Notes under the pieces: generated by a model | Seen by the model: only the letters and a program-made list of their open reading frames with translations | Database searches by the model: none | What the model was told of the DNA's origin: nothing | Position numbers and translations under genes: made by a program | Shown: piece after piece, positions 30,751 to 39,283 of the stretch | Numbering within the stretch: position 1 is the first letter of the stretch | How the letters are laid out: each line of letters begins with the position of its first letter | Assembly (NCBI RefSeq): GCF_027922005.1 | Contig: NZ_BSEV01000001.1 | Coordinates: 459,638-523,637, forward strand | Length of the DNA stretch: 64,000 nt | Origin: Streptosporangium carneum | Lineage (GTDB): Bacteria > Actinomycetota > Actinomycetes > Streptosporangiales > Streptosporangiaceae | Direction of reading: 5' to 3'

Positions 30751-31779
30751 CTACTCCGTGCCGTCCGCCGGCAGGCGCTCCGGCAGGCCGAGCCGCGGGA
30801 ACCGGTCGTCGTGGAATATGACGATCTCGGTGATCGCCCCGCCGGTGACGCGCAGGACGTCGATCGTCAGCGGCAGGTACGCGCCCTCCCGCTGCCGCCA
30901 GAGGTAGAAGGCGACGGCGGGTTGCCGGTTCACGGAGGTGGGGACGGCGCGCAGGCGCTTCAGGTCCTTGAAGCCGCTCTCGACCCAGTCGTTCACCACC
31001 GTGTCGCGGCCGACGTACAGGCCCGGCGTGGGCGGCATCGAGCAGCGGACGTCGTCCCGCAGCAGTGCGGCGAGCCCGTCGATGTCCGTGGCCACGCTGG
31101 CGTCGGTGAAGCGGCGCACCACCTCTCGCGTCCCGGCGTCCTCCTGGCCGCCGGTCCAGTCCTGCCGCTCGGCGGGCAGGTGCTCCCGCATGCCGGCGCG
31201 GGCCCGCTGCAGCGCGCTGTTCACGGAGTTGACGGAGTCCCCGAGGAGCTCCGCGACGTCCTTCGCCGGCCAGCCGAGCACGTCCCGCAGGATCAGCACG
31301 GCCCGCGGGCGCGGCGCGAGGTGCTGGACCGCGACCAGGTACGCCAGCTCGATCGTCTCCCGCGCGACGGCGACGGTCTCCGGCTCGTCCGCGTCGCCCG
31401 CGGGCAGCTCGTCGAGCAGCCGGTCCGGGTAGGGCTGCAGCCACAGCACCTCGCCGCCGGTCGCAGGCTCCGGGCGGCACTTGGCGAGCAGGTCCAGGCA
31501 GGCGTTGGTGGCGATCCGGTACAGCCAGGCCCGGAACGTCGACCGCCCCTCGAAGGTCTCCCGCCGCCGCCAGGCACGGAGGAACGTCTCCTGCACGGTG
31601 TCCTCGGCGTCCTCGAACGATCCGAGCATCCGGTAGCAGTGCACGTGCAGCTCCCGCCGGTGCCGCTCCGCCAGCCCCGAGAACGCCGGCTCGTCGACCT
31701 CGCCCAGACCGCTCCCGCCCAGACCGCTCCCGCCCAGACCGCTCACGCCCAGCTCCTCCAGCCGCGTGTCCGCACTCAT
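30751..31779 (-). CDS. ECF sigma factor with C-terminal NTF2-like domain (SigX5/TIGR02960-like)
   Basis: Protein of 342 residues. Region 2 is HRRELHVHCYRMLGSFEDAEDTVQETFLRAW followed by FRAWLYRIATNACLDLL. Region 4 is LAPRPRAVLILRDVLGWPAKDVAELL plus SVNSALQRAR. An NTF2/SnoaL-like domain (about 215-335) follows and is thought to regulate this group in place of an anti-sigma factor. The N-terminus has a GLGGS repeat encoded by three 15-bp repeats. ATG 31779 has AAGGA upstream. The downstream membrane protein is a likely regulon member. Confidence 0.88.
   Translation of the reverse strand: MSADTRLEELGVSGLGGSGLGGSGLGEVDEPAFSGLAERHRRELHVHCYRMLGSFEDAEDTVQETFLRAWRRRETFEGRSTFRAWLYRIATNACLDLLAKCRPEPATGGEVLWLQPYPDRLLDELPAGDADEPETVAVARETIELAYLVAVQHLAPRPRAVLILRDVLGWPAKDVAELLGDSVNSVNSALQRARAGMREHLPAERQDWTGGQEDAGTREVVRRFTDASVATDIDGLAALLRDDVRCSMPPTPGLYVGRDTVVNDWVESGFKDLKRLRAVPTSVNRQPAVAFYLWRQREGAYLPLTIDVLRVTGGAITEIVIFHDDRFPRLGLPERLPADGTE
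31706..31750. repeat. in-frame 15-bp tandem repeat in the sigma-factor gene
   Basis: agaccgctcccgccc occurs at 31706 and 31721 and with one change at 31736, encoding repeated glycine/serine/leucine pentapeptides near the sigma-factor N-terminus. Copy changes would lengthen the leader by five residues without a frameshift. Confidence 0.8.
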
Positions 31780-32161
31780 CGCGTCATCCTTCCGCCTCGT
31801 CGTGTCCCGTCGTAGGTATGACGGGTGCGGGCGCGACAACTCATCACCGGGGTCGGCCGGCATGGCTGATCCGGTGACGGATCCGGTGGCGGAGCACGAC
31901 GCGCGGTACGGCGAGGAGGGCGCGGGTCCGCCGGAGCAGGCGCGGCGCAGGTTCCGGACGAGGGCGCGGCCGGCGATCACGACTTCGCGGTCCGGTCGGT
32001 TCGCAGGCCGCGCATCGGTCCTGGCCTGCGCTTCGGGTGACCGTGATCGGCTTCGATCGGGGTGTTCGCACACTGAGCCTTCTCGTCCTGCGTAGCGGTC
32101 GGTCTCGGACCGCCGCCACTGTCGTTGCCCTTCCACCGAAGGGCCCTTAACGTGTCGCAGC
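31780..32161. other. 382-bp divergent intergenic region
   Basis: Lies between the ECF sigma gene and the kinase gene. No gene is supported. The ECF promoter should lie here, but no convincing autoregulated -35/-10 pair was identified by eye. Confidence 0.4.
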
Positions 32162-32686
32162 GTGACAGCGTCCAAGCCCCTCGTGTATCTCCTCACGGGT
32201 CACCCCGGCTCCGGCAAGACCACATACGCCAAGCAGCTTGCGCGACGCGGCGTCGTACGCCTGTCCGTCGACGAAGAAGTCATGGCCCGCCACGGGCGCT
32301 TCGGTGTGGACTACCCCGCCCACGACCACCTTGAACGGCAGCGCCCCGTCCTCAAGGAAATCCAGGAAAGGCTGATCCAGCTCATCGGATCGGGCCACTC
32401 GGTCGTACTGGACCACGGACTCGGCCGGCGCGGCGACCGCGACCACTACAAGGGCGTGGTCGAACGGCACGGGGGCTCTTGGCGGCTCCTGCACTTCAAG
32501 GTCGACGCCGACGAGCTCATCCGCAGGGTGACGGACCGTAACCAGCGTCAGGAGGGCAGCCCGATGAGCCTGGAGATCCTGAGATGGATCATCGAAAACT
32601 CCGAGGAGCCGGTTGACGAAGGTCAGGTACTCGTGACCGCCGAGCGCCCCTTCCACGGTCAGGACCTCGTTCCCGGCCCAGGGTGA
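32162..32686 (+). CDS. P-loop kinase/ATPase (AAA_33-like)
   Basis: Protein of 174 residues beginning almost at the Walker A motif GHPGSGKTTYAKQ. RLSVDEEVM follows, then a hydrophobic strand ending in LDHGL (Walker B-like), GRRGDRDHYKGVVE and a lid-like RVTDRNQRQE. Small kinases of this type phosphorylate nucleosides, sugars, antibiotics or RNA ends. GTG 32162 has no ribosome site and may be leaderless or mis-set by a few codons. Monocistronic. Confidence 0.8.
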   Translation: MTASKPLVYLLTGHPGSGKTTYAKQLARRGVVRLSVDEEVMARHGRFGVDYPAHDHLERQRPVLKEIQERLIQLIGSGHSVVLDHGLGRRGDRDHYKGVVERHGGSWRLLHFKVDADELIRRVTDRNQRQEGSPMSLEILRWIIENSEEPVDEGQVLVTAERPFHGQDLVPGPG

Positions 32687-32752
32687 GCGCGTGCCGCCGT
32701 GTTCCTGGCGGGCGGTGGTTCCCGCCAGGTTCGAGATCACGGTCGGCTCACG

Positions 32753-33193
32753 TCAGCTTCCGCTGCCGCCTTTCCACGTCGGGTCTTCGATCGCGACGCA
32801 CGGCCCGACCTGGCCGGTGATCATGTGCGCCGTCAGCCGCCACAGCATTTCCCGCTTCTCCGTCTCGGGGGTCTCCTCCTCGTTTCCGGCGAACTCCAGC
32901 ACCAGTGTCTGGTCTTCGCCGATGCGCCGGGGGTCGATCTCCAGCCCGCCGTCGACCATACGGGCGACCGCGGTGGAGTCCGGCCCCATGGCCGTCACCC
33001 GGCCGACCGTCTTTCCCCTGCCCGTCCTGCACTCCTTGCCGGGCGGGAGGTAGCTGATGTCGGCCCTGACGCCCGCCGCGTCCAGGTCCCGCTCCAGCCG
33101 GTCGGCGTCCTTGAACTCGTGGATCCGCACTTCGACCGTGCCGTCGGCGTTCTTGCTCACGGCGTAGGCGGACGTCTCCGTCCCCGTCAGCAC
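32753..33193 (-). CDS. hypothetical secreted or membrane-anchored protein, 5' end uncertain
   Basis: The called part has 146 residues and no recognised family; motifs include AYAVSKNADGTVEVRIHEFK, YLPPGKECR and GPCVAIEDPTWKGG. The frame continues open upstream to about 33310 and encodes ARRLLAGSALALVVPAAAF, a good membrane anchor or signal peptide that related proteins carry. No ATG, GTG or TTG precedes that helix, so either a CTG/ATT start is used or the start has been lost. GTG 33193 itself has no ribosome site. Probably a decayed or mis-started gene. Confidence 0.5.
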   Translation of the reverse strand: MLTGTETSAYAVSKNADGTVEVRIHEFKDADRLERDLDAAGVRADISYLPPGKECRTGRGKTVGRVTAMGPDSTAVARMVDGGLEIDPRRIGEDQTLVLEFAGNEEETPETEKREMLWRLTAHMITGQVGPCVAIEDPTWKGGSGS

Positions 33194-33280
33194 GGAGACC
33201 GCGAACGCCGCCGCCGGGACGACGAGGGCCAGCGCGCTCCCTGCGAGCAGTCGGCGGGCTGGATCGGCGTCCGGTCTCCC

Positions 33281-33286
33281 TACAAT
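33281..33286 (+). promoter_or_regulatory. candidate -10 element TACAAT for a leaderless gene
   Basis: TACAAT ends 6 nt before the GTG at 33293, the spacing expected when transcription starts at the first base of the start codon. The -35 region is weak. Confidence 0.5.
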
Positions 33287-33292
33287 GGCCCG

Positions 33293-33475
33293 GTGAACCG
33301 CGCATTTCGGCTAGATGACCTCAAAGTGCTACGTGTCGGTGTGAAATGGGCTGACGTGGGCCCGGGTGTGCTTCCCGTCTGGATCGCCGGAACGGACGTC
33401 CCCATGCGCGTGTTCGCCGTCCCGGCCCCGGTCACGGCGGAGATCCTCGACCGGGTCTCCCGAATGACGTGCTGA
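33293..33475 (+). CDS. small protein of unknown function, probably leaderless
   Basis: Sixty codons starting at GTG 33293, directly after a TACAAT -10 element and without a ribosome site. The sequence (RLDDLKVLRVGVKWADV, VLPVWIAGTDVPMRVFAVPA) has no recognised family and no membrane helix. Its TGA overlaps the start of the next regulator gene by 7 bp, so the two are probably translated together and expressed as a unit. Confidence 0.45.
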   Translation: MNRAFRLDDLKVLRVGVKWADVGPGVLPVWIAGTDVPMRVFAVPAPVTAEILDRVSRMTC

Positions 33476-34431
33476 GCGCCGCGGGGCTGAGCGCCGAGGA
33501 GGAGGCCGCCTACCGGCTGCTGGTCAGAACCGCCGGAGTCGAGCCCGCCGAGCTGGCGGAAGAGCTCGGCGTCGAGAGTGAGGCGGCACGGCGGACGCTC
33601 GGCTCCCTGCTCGCCAAGGGGCTGGCGCGGGCCGTACCGGGAGAGTCCGACAGGTTCACCGCTGTCGCGCCCGACGTGGCGCTCGCGGCCCGGCTGCACA
33701 GGCGGCAGGAGGAGGTGGACCGGGCCAGGCAGGCCGTGGAGCAGCTCACCGGGGAGTACCTGGTCCATGCGCGACGCCGCGAGGCCGCCCAGCTGATCGA
33801 GGTGATCACCAGCAGGACGGCGCTGCGCGAGCAGTTGCGCCTGCTGCAGGACAACGCCCGCCACGAGGTCGTCAGCCTCTGCCGGGCCGGGCACGTGGCG
33901 ATGACCTCGCAGGAGAACACCGAGGAGCTGGCCGCGCTGCGACGCGGGGTCGGCTATCGCGTCCTGTACGAAAGCGTCCTGCTTGAGGAACCGGGCATGC
34001 TGGTCAACCTCGCCGAGGGAATCAGGCTGGGTGAGCGGGCACGCGCCCTGCCCACCCTGCCGGTACGGATGATCATCGCGGACGGCGAGCTGGGCGTGCT
34101 CCCGCTGATCCAGCACACCGGCGGGCTGACCCAGCTCACCGCGGCGCTGATCAGGCCGAGCAGCCTGCTGGACGCGCTCGGGGCGCTGTTCGAGAGCCTC
34201 TGGGAGCGGGCCACCCCCGTCAGTCTCACCAGGTCGGAAAGCCCGCTCGACTCCGACCACCTCTACCTGCTGTCGCTGCTGGTGGCGGGCGTCTCCGACA
34301 AGTCGATCGCCACGCAGCTGAAGGTGTCGCAGCGAACCGTCCAGCGCCGGATCACCCACCTGATGGAGCAGGCGGGCGCCCAGACCAGAATGCAGCTGGC
34401 CTGGCACGCCGCCCGTGAGAACTGGTTGTGA
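33469..34431 (+). CDS. two-domain helix-turn-helix regulator (TrmB-like N-term, LuxR-type C-term)
   Basis: Protein of 320 residues. The N-terminal winged helix (about 1-60) is GLSAEEEAAYRLLVRTAG followed by AELAEELGVESEAARRTLGSLLAKGL. A coiled coil (about 75-125) and a middle sensor follow. The C-terminus has a LuxR/GerE helix-turn-helix (LLVAGVSDKSIATQLKVSQRTVQRRI). Such proteins are common beside large secreted subtilisins, as here: the peptidase gene converges with only 3 bp between stops. GTG 33469 overlaps the small ORF. The signal it senses is unknown. Confidence 0.82.
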   Translation: MLSAAGLSAEEEAAYRLLVRTAGVEPAELAEELGVESEAARRTLGSLLAKGLARAVPGESDRFTAVAPDVALAARLHRRQEEVDRARQAVEQLTGEYLVHARRREAAQLIEVITSRTALREQLRLLQDNARHEVVSLCRAGHVAMTSQENTEELAALRRGVGYRVLYESVLLEEPGMLVNLAEGIRLGERARALPTLPVRMIIADGELGVLPLIQHTGGLTQLTAALIRPSSLLDALGALFESLWERATPVSLTRSESPLDSDHLYLLSLLVAGVSDKSIATQLKVSQRTVQRRITHLMEQAGAQTRMQLAWHAARENWL

Positions 34432-34434
34432 CGG

Positions 34435-37400
34435 TCAGTACGCCCTGATCACCGTCTGCCTTATCTGGTTGCCGCCGGAGTCGGCGGCGGTGACGCGAAG
34501 CGACGGACGCGGGCGGAGGACGACCGCGCTGTAGCGACCGTGGCCGAGGGGGAGAACCGGCTGCCTGCGCCAGGTCGCGCCGTCGTCGTAGGACAGCTCC
34601 AGCCGCAGGTCCTTGACGGTCAGTCCGCTCACGCCCTTCTGGTGCCGTACGGCGAAGCCGAGCAGGCCGGGCCGCACGTCGTAGTCGACCTGCAGCAGCG
34701 GCAGCACCTGCTGGCCCCGCTTCGACCTGAACGTCCAGGACGTCTCGGTCGCGATCGCCCGCGTCCACTGCTCGGAGGTCCGCTTGGTGGACAGCTCAAG
34801 GCGGTACTCGGCCTCCTGCGGCACGGCGGGGAAGGCGCCCCAGGCGTCCTCGCGTTCCTCCACGAGCTCGCCGTTCCTCAGGAGTCTCGCCGAGACGCCG
34901 TCGTTGTCGACCCCCGCGCGGGAGGCGTGGCCGGAGGCGTCGACGAACTCGGGGACGCGGATCTCCAGGGTGTCGCCGGTGCGGGTGGAGGGAGTCAGCC
35001 AGTCGGGGATGGCGGGCCGTACGACGGGCGCGTGCCAGCTCTCGCCGATCCGCTGACCGGGCTGGTAGGCGCGGGGCGGCTCGGTCAGTCCGTCCCGCAG
35101 CCGGTTCATGTCGTCCCAGGTGAACTGGTGGTTGACGATGTGCTGCCAGAAGGAGCCGTTCGCGCTGACGTGCTCGGCCCGGCGCGACGGCGTCCTCACG
35201 ATCCGCTGCGTCTCCATCTGGTTGCCCAGGGAGTAGGCCTGCCAGGGCCGCCAGCCGAACCGCTGCTCCTTGGCCCAGCCGAACCCGCCCGTGTGATGGT
35301 ATTCGGTGTCCACGCGCGCGGTGTTGCGGTTGCTCACCTCGTGCACGATCTTGTCCGGCACGTGCCCGCCGGAGACCTGCATGACGTCGTAGAGGTACGG
35401 CGACGCCGTCGTCCCGCTGATGTCCAGCAGGGTGTGGCCCTTCCTGACCTGTTCGAGCAGCCGCTGTCCGTGATCGTTGGCGATCAGCATGACCGGGATG
35501 GGCAGCGACACCCTGCCCGGGTTCCAGCCGCGCCCGAGCGCGTCGTCGGGAGTCATCACGATGATCGCGGCGACCGCTCCCGCCGCCACCGCCGCCTCGG
35601 CGGCGTCTCCCCACCCCACTGACGGGTCGTCCAGCACGGCGACCTTGCCCCGGGCGCCGCCCGTCCCCTGCACGAGCCGCCACAGGTGACGGCCCTCCAC
35701 GCCGGGCGAGCCGCCCAGGAAGCCCATCGGGTACGGGGAACCCGCCACCCGTGCGGAGATCTTCGGAGCGGTCAGCTGCCAGCGGGAGGCGAACTCGAAC
35801 GTGCCCTCGCCGACCGGCCGGGTCGGTGAGACGTTGAGCCCCTCGACGACGTCGAAGTTCATGACGCCCTGGGAGATCTCGCGCGAGCCGAAGGCGCGGT
35901 GGGTGAAGTAGGTGAAGATCCCCACCTGCTCCGCCGGCTCGCTCACCTTGACGGTGACGGGGCTGGTTCTGCGATAGTCGAGGAGCACCTCCAGGTCGCG
36001 GTCGACCTTGAGCTCCGGAATGACGACGAGCCCGTCGCGCGGGTGCATGCGGCCCCACCCGGTCGCCAGGTTGATCGCCTGCGTCATGTAGGTGCCCTCG
36101 GAGACCTCCACGGTCAGGCCCTGCTCGGGCACCCAGGTGAAGACGTCGTCCTGCTGCGACGCGCCGAACATCGACAGGGTGTCGGTGCTGGTGGGCTTGC
36201 CCGCCGCGTCCACGGCGGTGAAGCGGACGCTGTGCTGGGGTCCCTTCCAGGTGAGCGCCAGCGTGGTGTGCACGGTCTCGGCTCCCGCGGTCGCGGTGAC
36301 GTGCCCGCCGTATCTGCCGAAGGGCAGCGTGGCCAGGTCCACGCGGACCTGGACCTCGGCGGTGCCGCCGGCCGCGACGGTGACGCTCCGCGCGCTGAGC
36401 ACGGCGTCCTTGAGGGTGCTGGAGAGCTCCAGCGTGACCGGCGCCGCCGTGCCGTTGGTGTAGACGATCGTGCCCTCGGCCGTGCCCGTCCCCTCACCCT
36501 TCTGGTGTTTGCCGAGGTTGACCACGCCGGTGGCCGTCACGCCCTGCCGCAGGGCACGCGCCACGTCGAGCCTGCCCGCGCCCGCGTCGTCGACCTGCTG
36601 GCCGGCCACCGTCGTGGCCGAGTCCATCAGGGCGTCCTTGATCTGCCCCGCCTTCCACTCCGGATGGCGCTGTTTGAGGATCGCGGCGGCCCCCGCCACG
36701 TGCGGAGTGGCCATGGAGGTGCCCGACGCGGCCGTGTAGTGCTCGTCGACGGGCTGGCCCATGCCGGTGCCCGCCGCCCTGGCCGCGACGATGCCCACGC
36801 CCGGCGCCGTGAGGTCCGGCTTGGGCGCGTCGTCCAGGCGCGGACCCCTGCTGGAGAAGTCCGCGATGACGTCCTTGCCGTCGACGGCGCCGACGGTCAG
36901 CGCGGAGGTGGCCGCTCCCGGGCTGCCCACGGAGTAGGCCGCGCCGTCGTTGCCCGCCGCGACCACGAAGAGCGCACCGGTCCGCTCGGTGAGATTGTCG
37001 ACGGCGACGCTGAGCGGGTCGGTGCCGTCGGTGACGTCACCGCCGAGGCTCATGTTGATCACCGACGCCCCCTCGGCGGCGGCCCATTCCATGCCTTCGA
37101 TGACGCCGGACAGGGTGCCGGACCCGTCGTCGCCGAGCACCTTGCCGATGATCAGCTCCGCGCCGGGGGCGACGCCCTTCTTGCCGACCCCGCCCGCGAT
37201 GGTGGCGGCCACGTGGGTGCCGTGCCCGTGGGCGTCGTTCACGTTCGGGTCGCCGGTGAACACCCTGGTCTGCTTCACCCGGCCCGCGAGATCCCGGTGG
37301 GTCGCGTCGACCCCGGTGTCGAGGACGGCGACCTTGACGCCCTTGCCGTCGAACCCGGCCTGCCACGCCTCAGGCGCTCCCACCTGCGGCACACTGTGGT

Positions 37401-37941
37401 CGAGCGAGACCTTGACCTTGGCGTCGAGCCAGATCTTCGTCACGCCCTGGGCCAGGCTCGCCCGCTCCTCGGCCAGAGACTTCCACAGCTGGCCGATCGT
37501 GCGCTTGTCCGCGGAGACGGCCCGCCCGTTGACGCTCTCCAGCGGAGTCGCGGTCCTGGTGGTCATGGCGTCGTAGACGAACAGCAGTGGCAGCCTGTCC
37601 GCCGCCGCGTCGTCGTAGCCCTGCTCGATCAGGTCGGTCACGGAGAACAGGCTCGGGTCCAGCCGCTTGGCCGCCAGGTAGGGCACCATGTCAGCCGGCA
37701 GGACCCGCAGCTCGCCGTTCTCCTCGGTGGTGTGGAAGCCCATCCGGTCTCGGCCGGGGCCCGGCTTCACCTCCACCGCGTGTCTGCCCTGCCCCGCTTC
37801 CCTGACGGTCACCACGTCACCGGTGATCAGGGTGACGCGGTGGACGTCGAAAGCGGCGGGTTGCGTCGTTGCCGGGTACGGAGAGCTCAGGAGGGCGGCG
37901 GCGGACACTCCCACCGCCGCCACATGTGCGGACCAGTGCAT
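34435..37941 (-). CDS. large secreted subtilisin-like serine protease (S8)
   Basis: Exported protein of 1168 residues. Signal peptide (about 1-28), then an I9-like propeptide region (to about 195). The S8 catalytic domain (about 200-470) has D in VAVLDTGVDATHRDL, H in NDAHGHGTHVAATIAGG, oxyanion N in VVAAGNDGAAYS, and S in SGTSMATPHVAGAAA. A long multi-domain beta-rich C-terminal region follows (about 480-1168), including a PA-like insert (MLIANDHGQRLLEQVRKG). Secreted proteases of this size degrade external proteins. ATG 37941 has GAGAGG about 10 nt upstream; TTG 37950 is an alternative. Confidence 0.92.
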   Translation of the reverse strand: MHWSAHVAAVGVSAAALLSSPYPATTQPAAFDVHRVTLITGDVVTVREAGQGRHAVEVKPGPGRDRMGFHTTEENGELRVLPADMVPYLAAKRLDPSLFSVTDLIEQGYDDAAADRLPLLFVYDAMTTRTATPLESVNGRAVSADKRTIGQLWKSLAEERASLAQGVTKIWLDAKVKVSLDHSVPQVGAPEAWQAGFDGKGVKVAVLDTGVDATHRDLAGRVKQTRVFTGDPNVNDAHGHGTHVAATIAGGVGKKGVAPGAELIIGKVLGDDGSGTLSGVIEGMEWAAAEGASVINMSLGGDVTDGTDPLSVAVDNLTERTGALFVVAAGNDGAAYSVGSPGAATSALTVGAVDGKDVIADFSSRGPRLDDAPKPDLTAPGVGIVAARAAGTGMGQPVDEHYTAASGTSMATPHVAGAAAILKQRHPEWKAGQIKDALMDSATTVAGQQVDDAGAGRLDVARALRQGVTATGVVNLGKHQKGEGTGTAEGTIVYTNGTAAPVTLELSSTLKDAVLSARSVTVAAGGTAEVQVRVDLATLPFGRYGGHVTATAGAETVHTTLALTWKGPQHSVRFTAVDAAGKPTSTDTLSMFGASQQDDVFTWVPEQGLTVEVSEGTYMTQAINLATGWGRMHPRDGLVVIPELKVDRDLEVLLDYRRTSPVTVKVSEPAEQVGIFTYFTHRAFGSREISQGVMNFDVVEGLNVSPTRPVGEGTFEFASRWQLTAPKISARVAGSPYPMGFLGGSPGVEGRHLWRLVQGTGGARGKVAVLDDPSVGWGDAAEAAVAAGAVAAIIVMTPDDALGRGWNPGRVSLPIPVMLIANDHGQRLLEQVRKGHTLLDISGTTASPYLYDVMQVSGGHVPDKIVHEVSNRNTARVDTEYHHTGGFGWAKEQRFGWRPWQAYSLGNQMETQRIVRTPSRRAEHVSANGSFWQHIVNHQFTWDDMNRLRDGLTEPPRAYQPGQRIGESWHAPVVRPAIPDWLTPSTRTGDTLEIRVPEFVDASGHASRAGVDNDGVSARLLRNGELVEEREDAWGAFPAVPQEAEYRLELSTKRTSEQWTRAIATETSWTFRSKRGQQVLPLLQVDYDVRPGLLGFAVRHQKGVSGLTVKDLRLELSYDDGATWRRQPVLPLGHGRYSAVVLRPRPSLRVTAADSGGNQIRQTVIRAY

Positions 37942-38263
37942 GGGGGGCAAACCTCTCGCGTCAACAAACCGTGATCACGAGAGTGAGCGCCGACAGGCCC
38001 TGCCCGCCAGCGTTCAGGCCTGCCGTTTGTCTGCCATGTCGTTGATGCGACACGGCCCGCCGCCCTGACGCCGCCCGAGCACGCGGCGTGGACACCGGTC
38101 CCGGCCTGTGGCGGGACCACGGGCCGCCCCTCGAACCGCGTGCCCTGGGCCGGCATCCGATACCGGCCCGCACGGGTCGGGCGGCGGGTTCGTCCCCATG
38201 ACGTGACCGGCGAGGGCCGCCGGGGGCCGGGTGCTTCGGCCGGGCACCCGACCGTCTCTCAAC

Positions 38264-38275
38264 ATGTGCTCACAT
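38264..38275. promoter_or_regulatory. palindrome ATGTGCTCACAT upstream of the operon
   Basis: Perfect 5-bp arms around CT, 76 bp before the first gene of the nine-gene operon and 30 bp from the second palindrome. A possible second operator or activator site. Confidence 0.4.
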
Positions 38276-38304
38276 CAGAACTATTGCATGCCCATCTCCC
38301 GATG

Positions 38305-38312
38305 TGTATACA
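38305..38312. promoter_or_regulatory. GntR/FadR-type operator candidate TGTATACA
   Basis: TGTATACA inside gatgtgtatacatc fits the GTA-TAC core of FCD-class GntR operators. It lies 39 bp upstream of the operon's first start codon, and the operon encodes an FCD-type GntR protein, so autoregulation is likely. Confidence 0.55.
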
Positions 38313-38350
38313 TCTCGTTAACGAAAGCACACATCCGAAGGAGGTGTGGC

Positions 38351-39250
38351 GTGAGCTGGTTCGCCCTCGCCACTTATCGGGCCGCCGACGAGACCAGACC
38401 GGCCCTGGCGCTGGCCCCCGACCGTGTGCACGACCTGGGCGCGATCATGACCGCGCTCGACCGCTCCGGGCCGGTGCCGACCGTCGCCGAGCTGATGTCG
38501 GCCTGGCCCGAGCACGAGGAGGACATCTGCGCCCTGGCCGAACAGGCCAGGGAACTCGACGGGCTGGCCGACGTGAGCGCCCATGTCGTCGAGCCCTACC
38601 GCCCTGCCCGGATCTTCGCCGCGGCCTCGAACTTCGTGGACCACGCCGACGAGATGGGCACGGTGCTCGCGGCCAAGGCGGACAGCCAGCCGTTCGTGTT
38701 CATGAAGGCCGACTCCTCGGTGATCGGACCCGGCGAGAGCGTGGTGATCCCCGCGACGTCGGAGCAGGTGGACTGGGAGGTCGAGCTGGCCGCCGTGATC
38801 GGCGTCGGCGGCCGGGACATCCCCGTCGAGCGGGCGCTCGACCACGTGGCGGGTTACTCGATCCTCAACGACGTCTCCGCCCGCGACCTCAACATGCGCA
38901 CCGACTTCCCCTTCGCCTTCGACTGGTTCAGGGGGAAGTGCTTCGACACGTTCGCGCCGTTCGGTCCCTGGGTGGTGCCCGCCCGGTTCGTGCCCGACCC
39001 GCAGCAGGTCGGGCTCCGCCTGGCGGTCAACGGCGAGGTCATGCAGGACGGCAAGACCAACGAGATGATCTTCACGCTGGCGGAGCAGATCGCCTACCTG
39101 TCGAGCATCCTCACACTCCGCCCCGGCGACGTGCTGGCCACCGGCACACCCGACGGGGTCGGCATGGGCCGTGGCGTCTACCTCGCGCGTGGCGATGTCA
39201 TGCGCGCCGAGATCGACGTCATCGGCGTTCTGGAGAACCCGGTGCGCTAG
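38351..39250 (+). CDS. fumarylacetoacetate hydrolase (FAH)-family protein
   Basis: Protein of 299 residues. The FAH core starts near residue 90: RIFAAASNFVDHADE, FMKADSSVIGPGE, the metal-binding VDWEVELAAVIG, YSILNDVSARDLNM, then DVLATGTPDGVGMG. Members hydrolyse or decarboxylate acylpyruvates, or hydrate 2-oxo-dienoates, in aromatic-compound breakdown. GTG 38351 follows AAGGAGGT by 5 nt. It is the first of nine genes in one direction with spacings from -16 to +37 bp and probably cleaves the ring-opened intermediate of the pathway (inference). Confidence 0.87.
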   Translation: MSWFALATYRAADETRPALALAPDRVHDLGAIMTALDRSGPVPTVAELMSAWPEHEEDICALAEQARELDGLADVSAHVVEPYRPARIFAAASNFVDHADEMGTVLAAKADSQPFVFMKADSSVIGPGESVVIPATSEQVDWEVELAAVIGVGGRDIPVERALDHVAGYSILNDVSARDLNMRTDFPFAFDWFRGKCFDTFAPFGPWVVPARFVPDPQQVGLRLAVNGEVMQDGKTNEMIFTLAEQIAYLSSILTLRPGDVLATGTPDGVGMGRGVYLARGDVMRAEIDVIGVLENPVR

Positions 39251-39283
39251 CCCCGCACCGGCAAACCCCCCAAAGGAGTCCAG

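Larger units (their letters stand above)
37942..38350. other. 409-bp divergent region before the catabolic operon
   Basis: No gene is supported. It should hold the protease promoter on one strand and the operon promoter on the other. Its right end (38255-38345) is AT-richer and carries two palindromes listed separately. Confidence 0.5.

Noticed and set aside
35899-37974. 691-codon frame antisense to the subtilisin gene
   Set aside because: Shadow of the S8 peptidase, whose catalytic motifs are all intact on the other strand.
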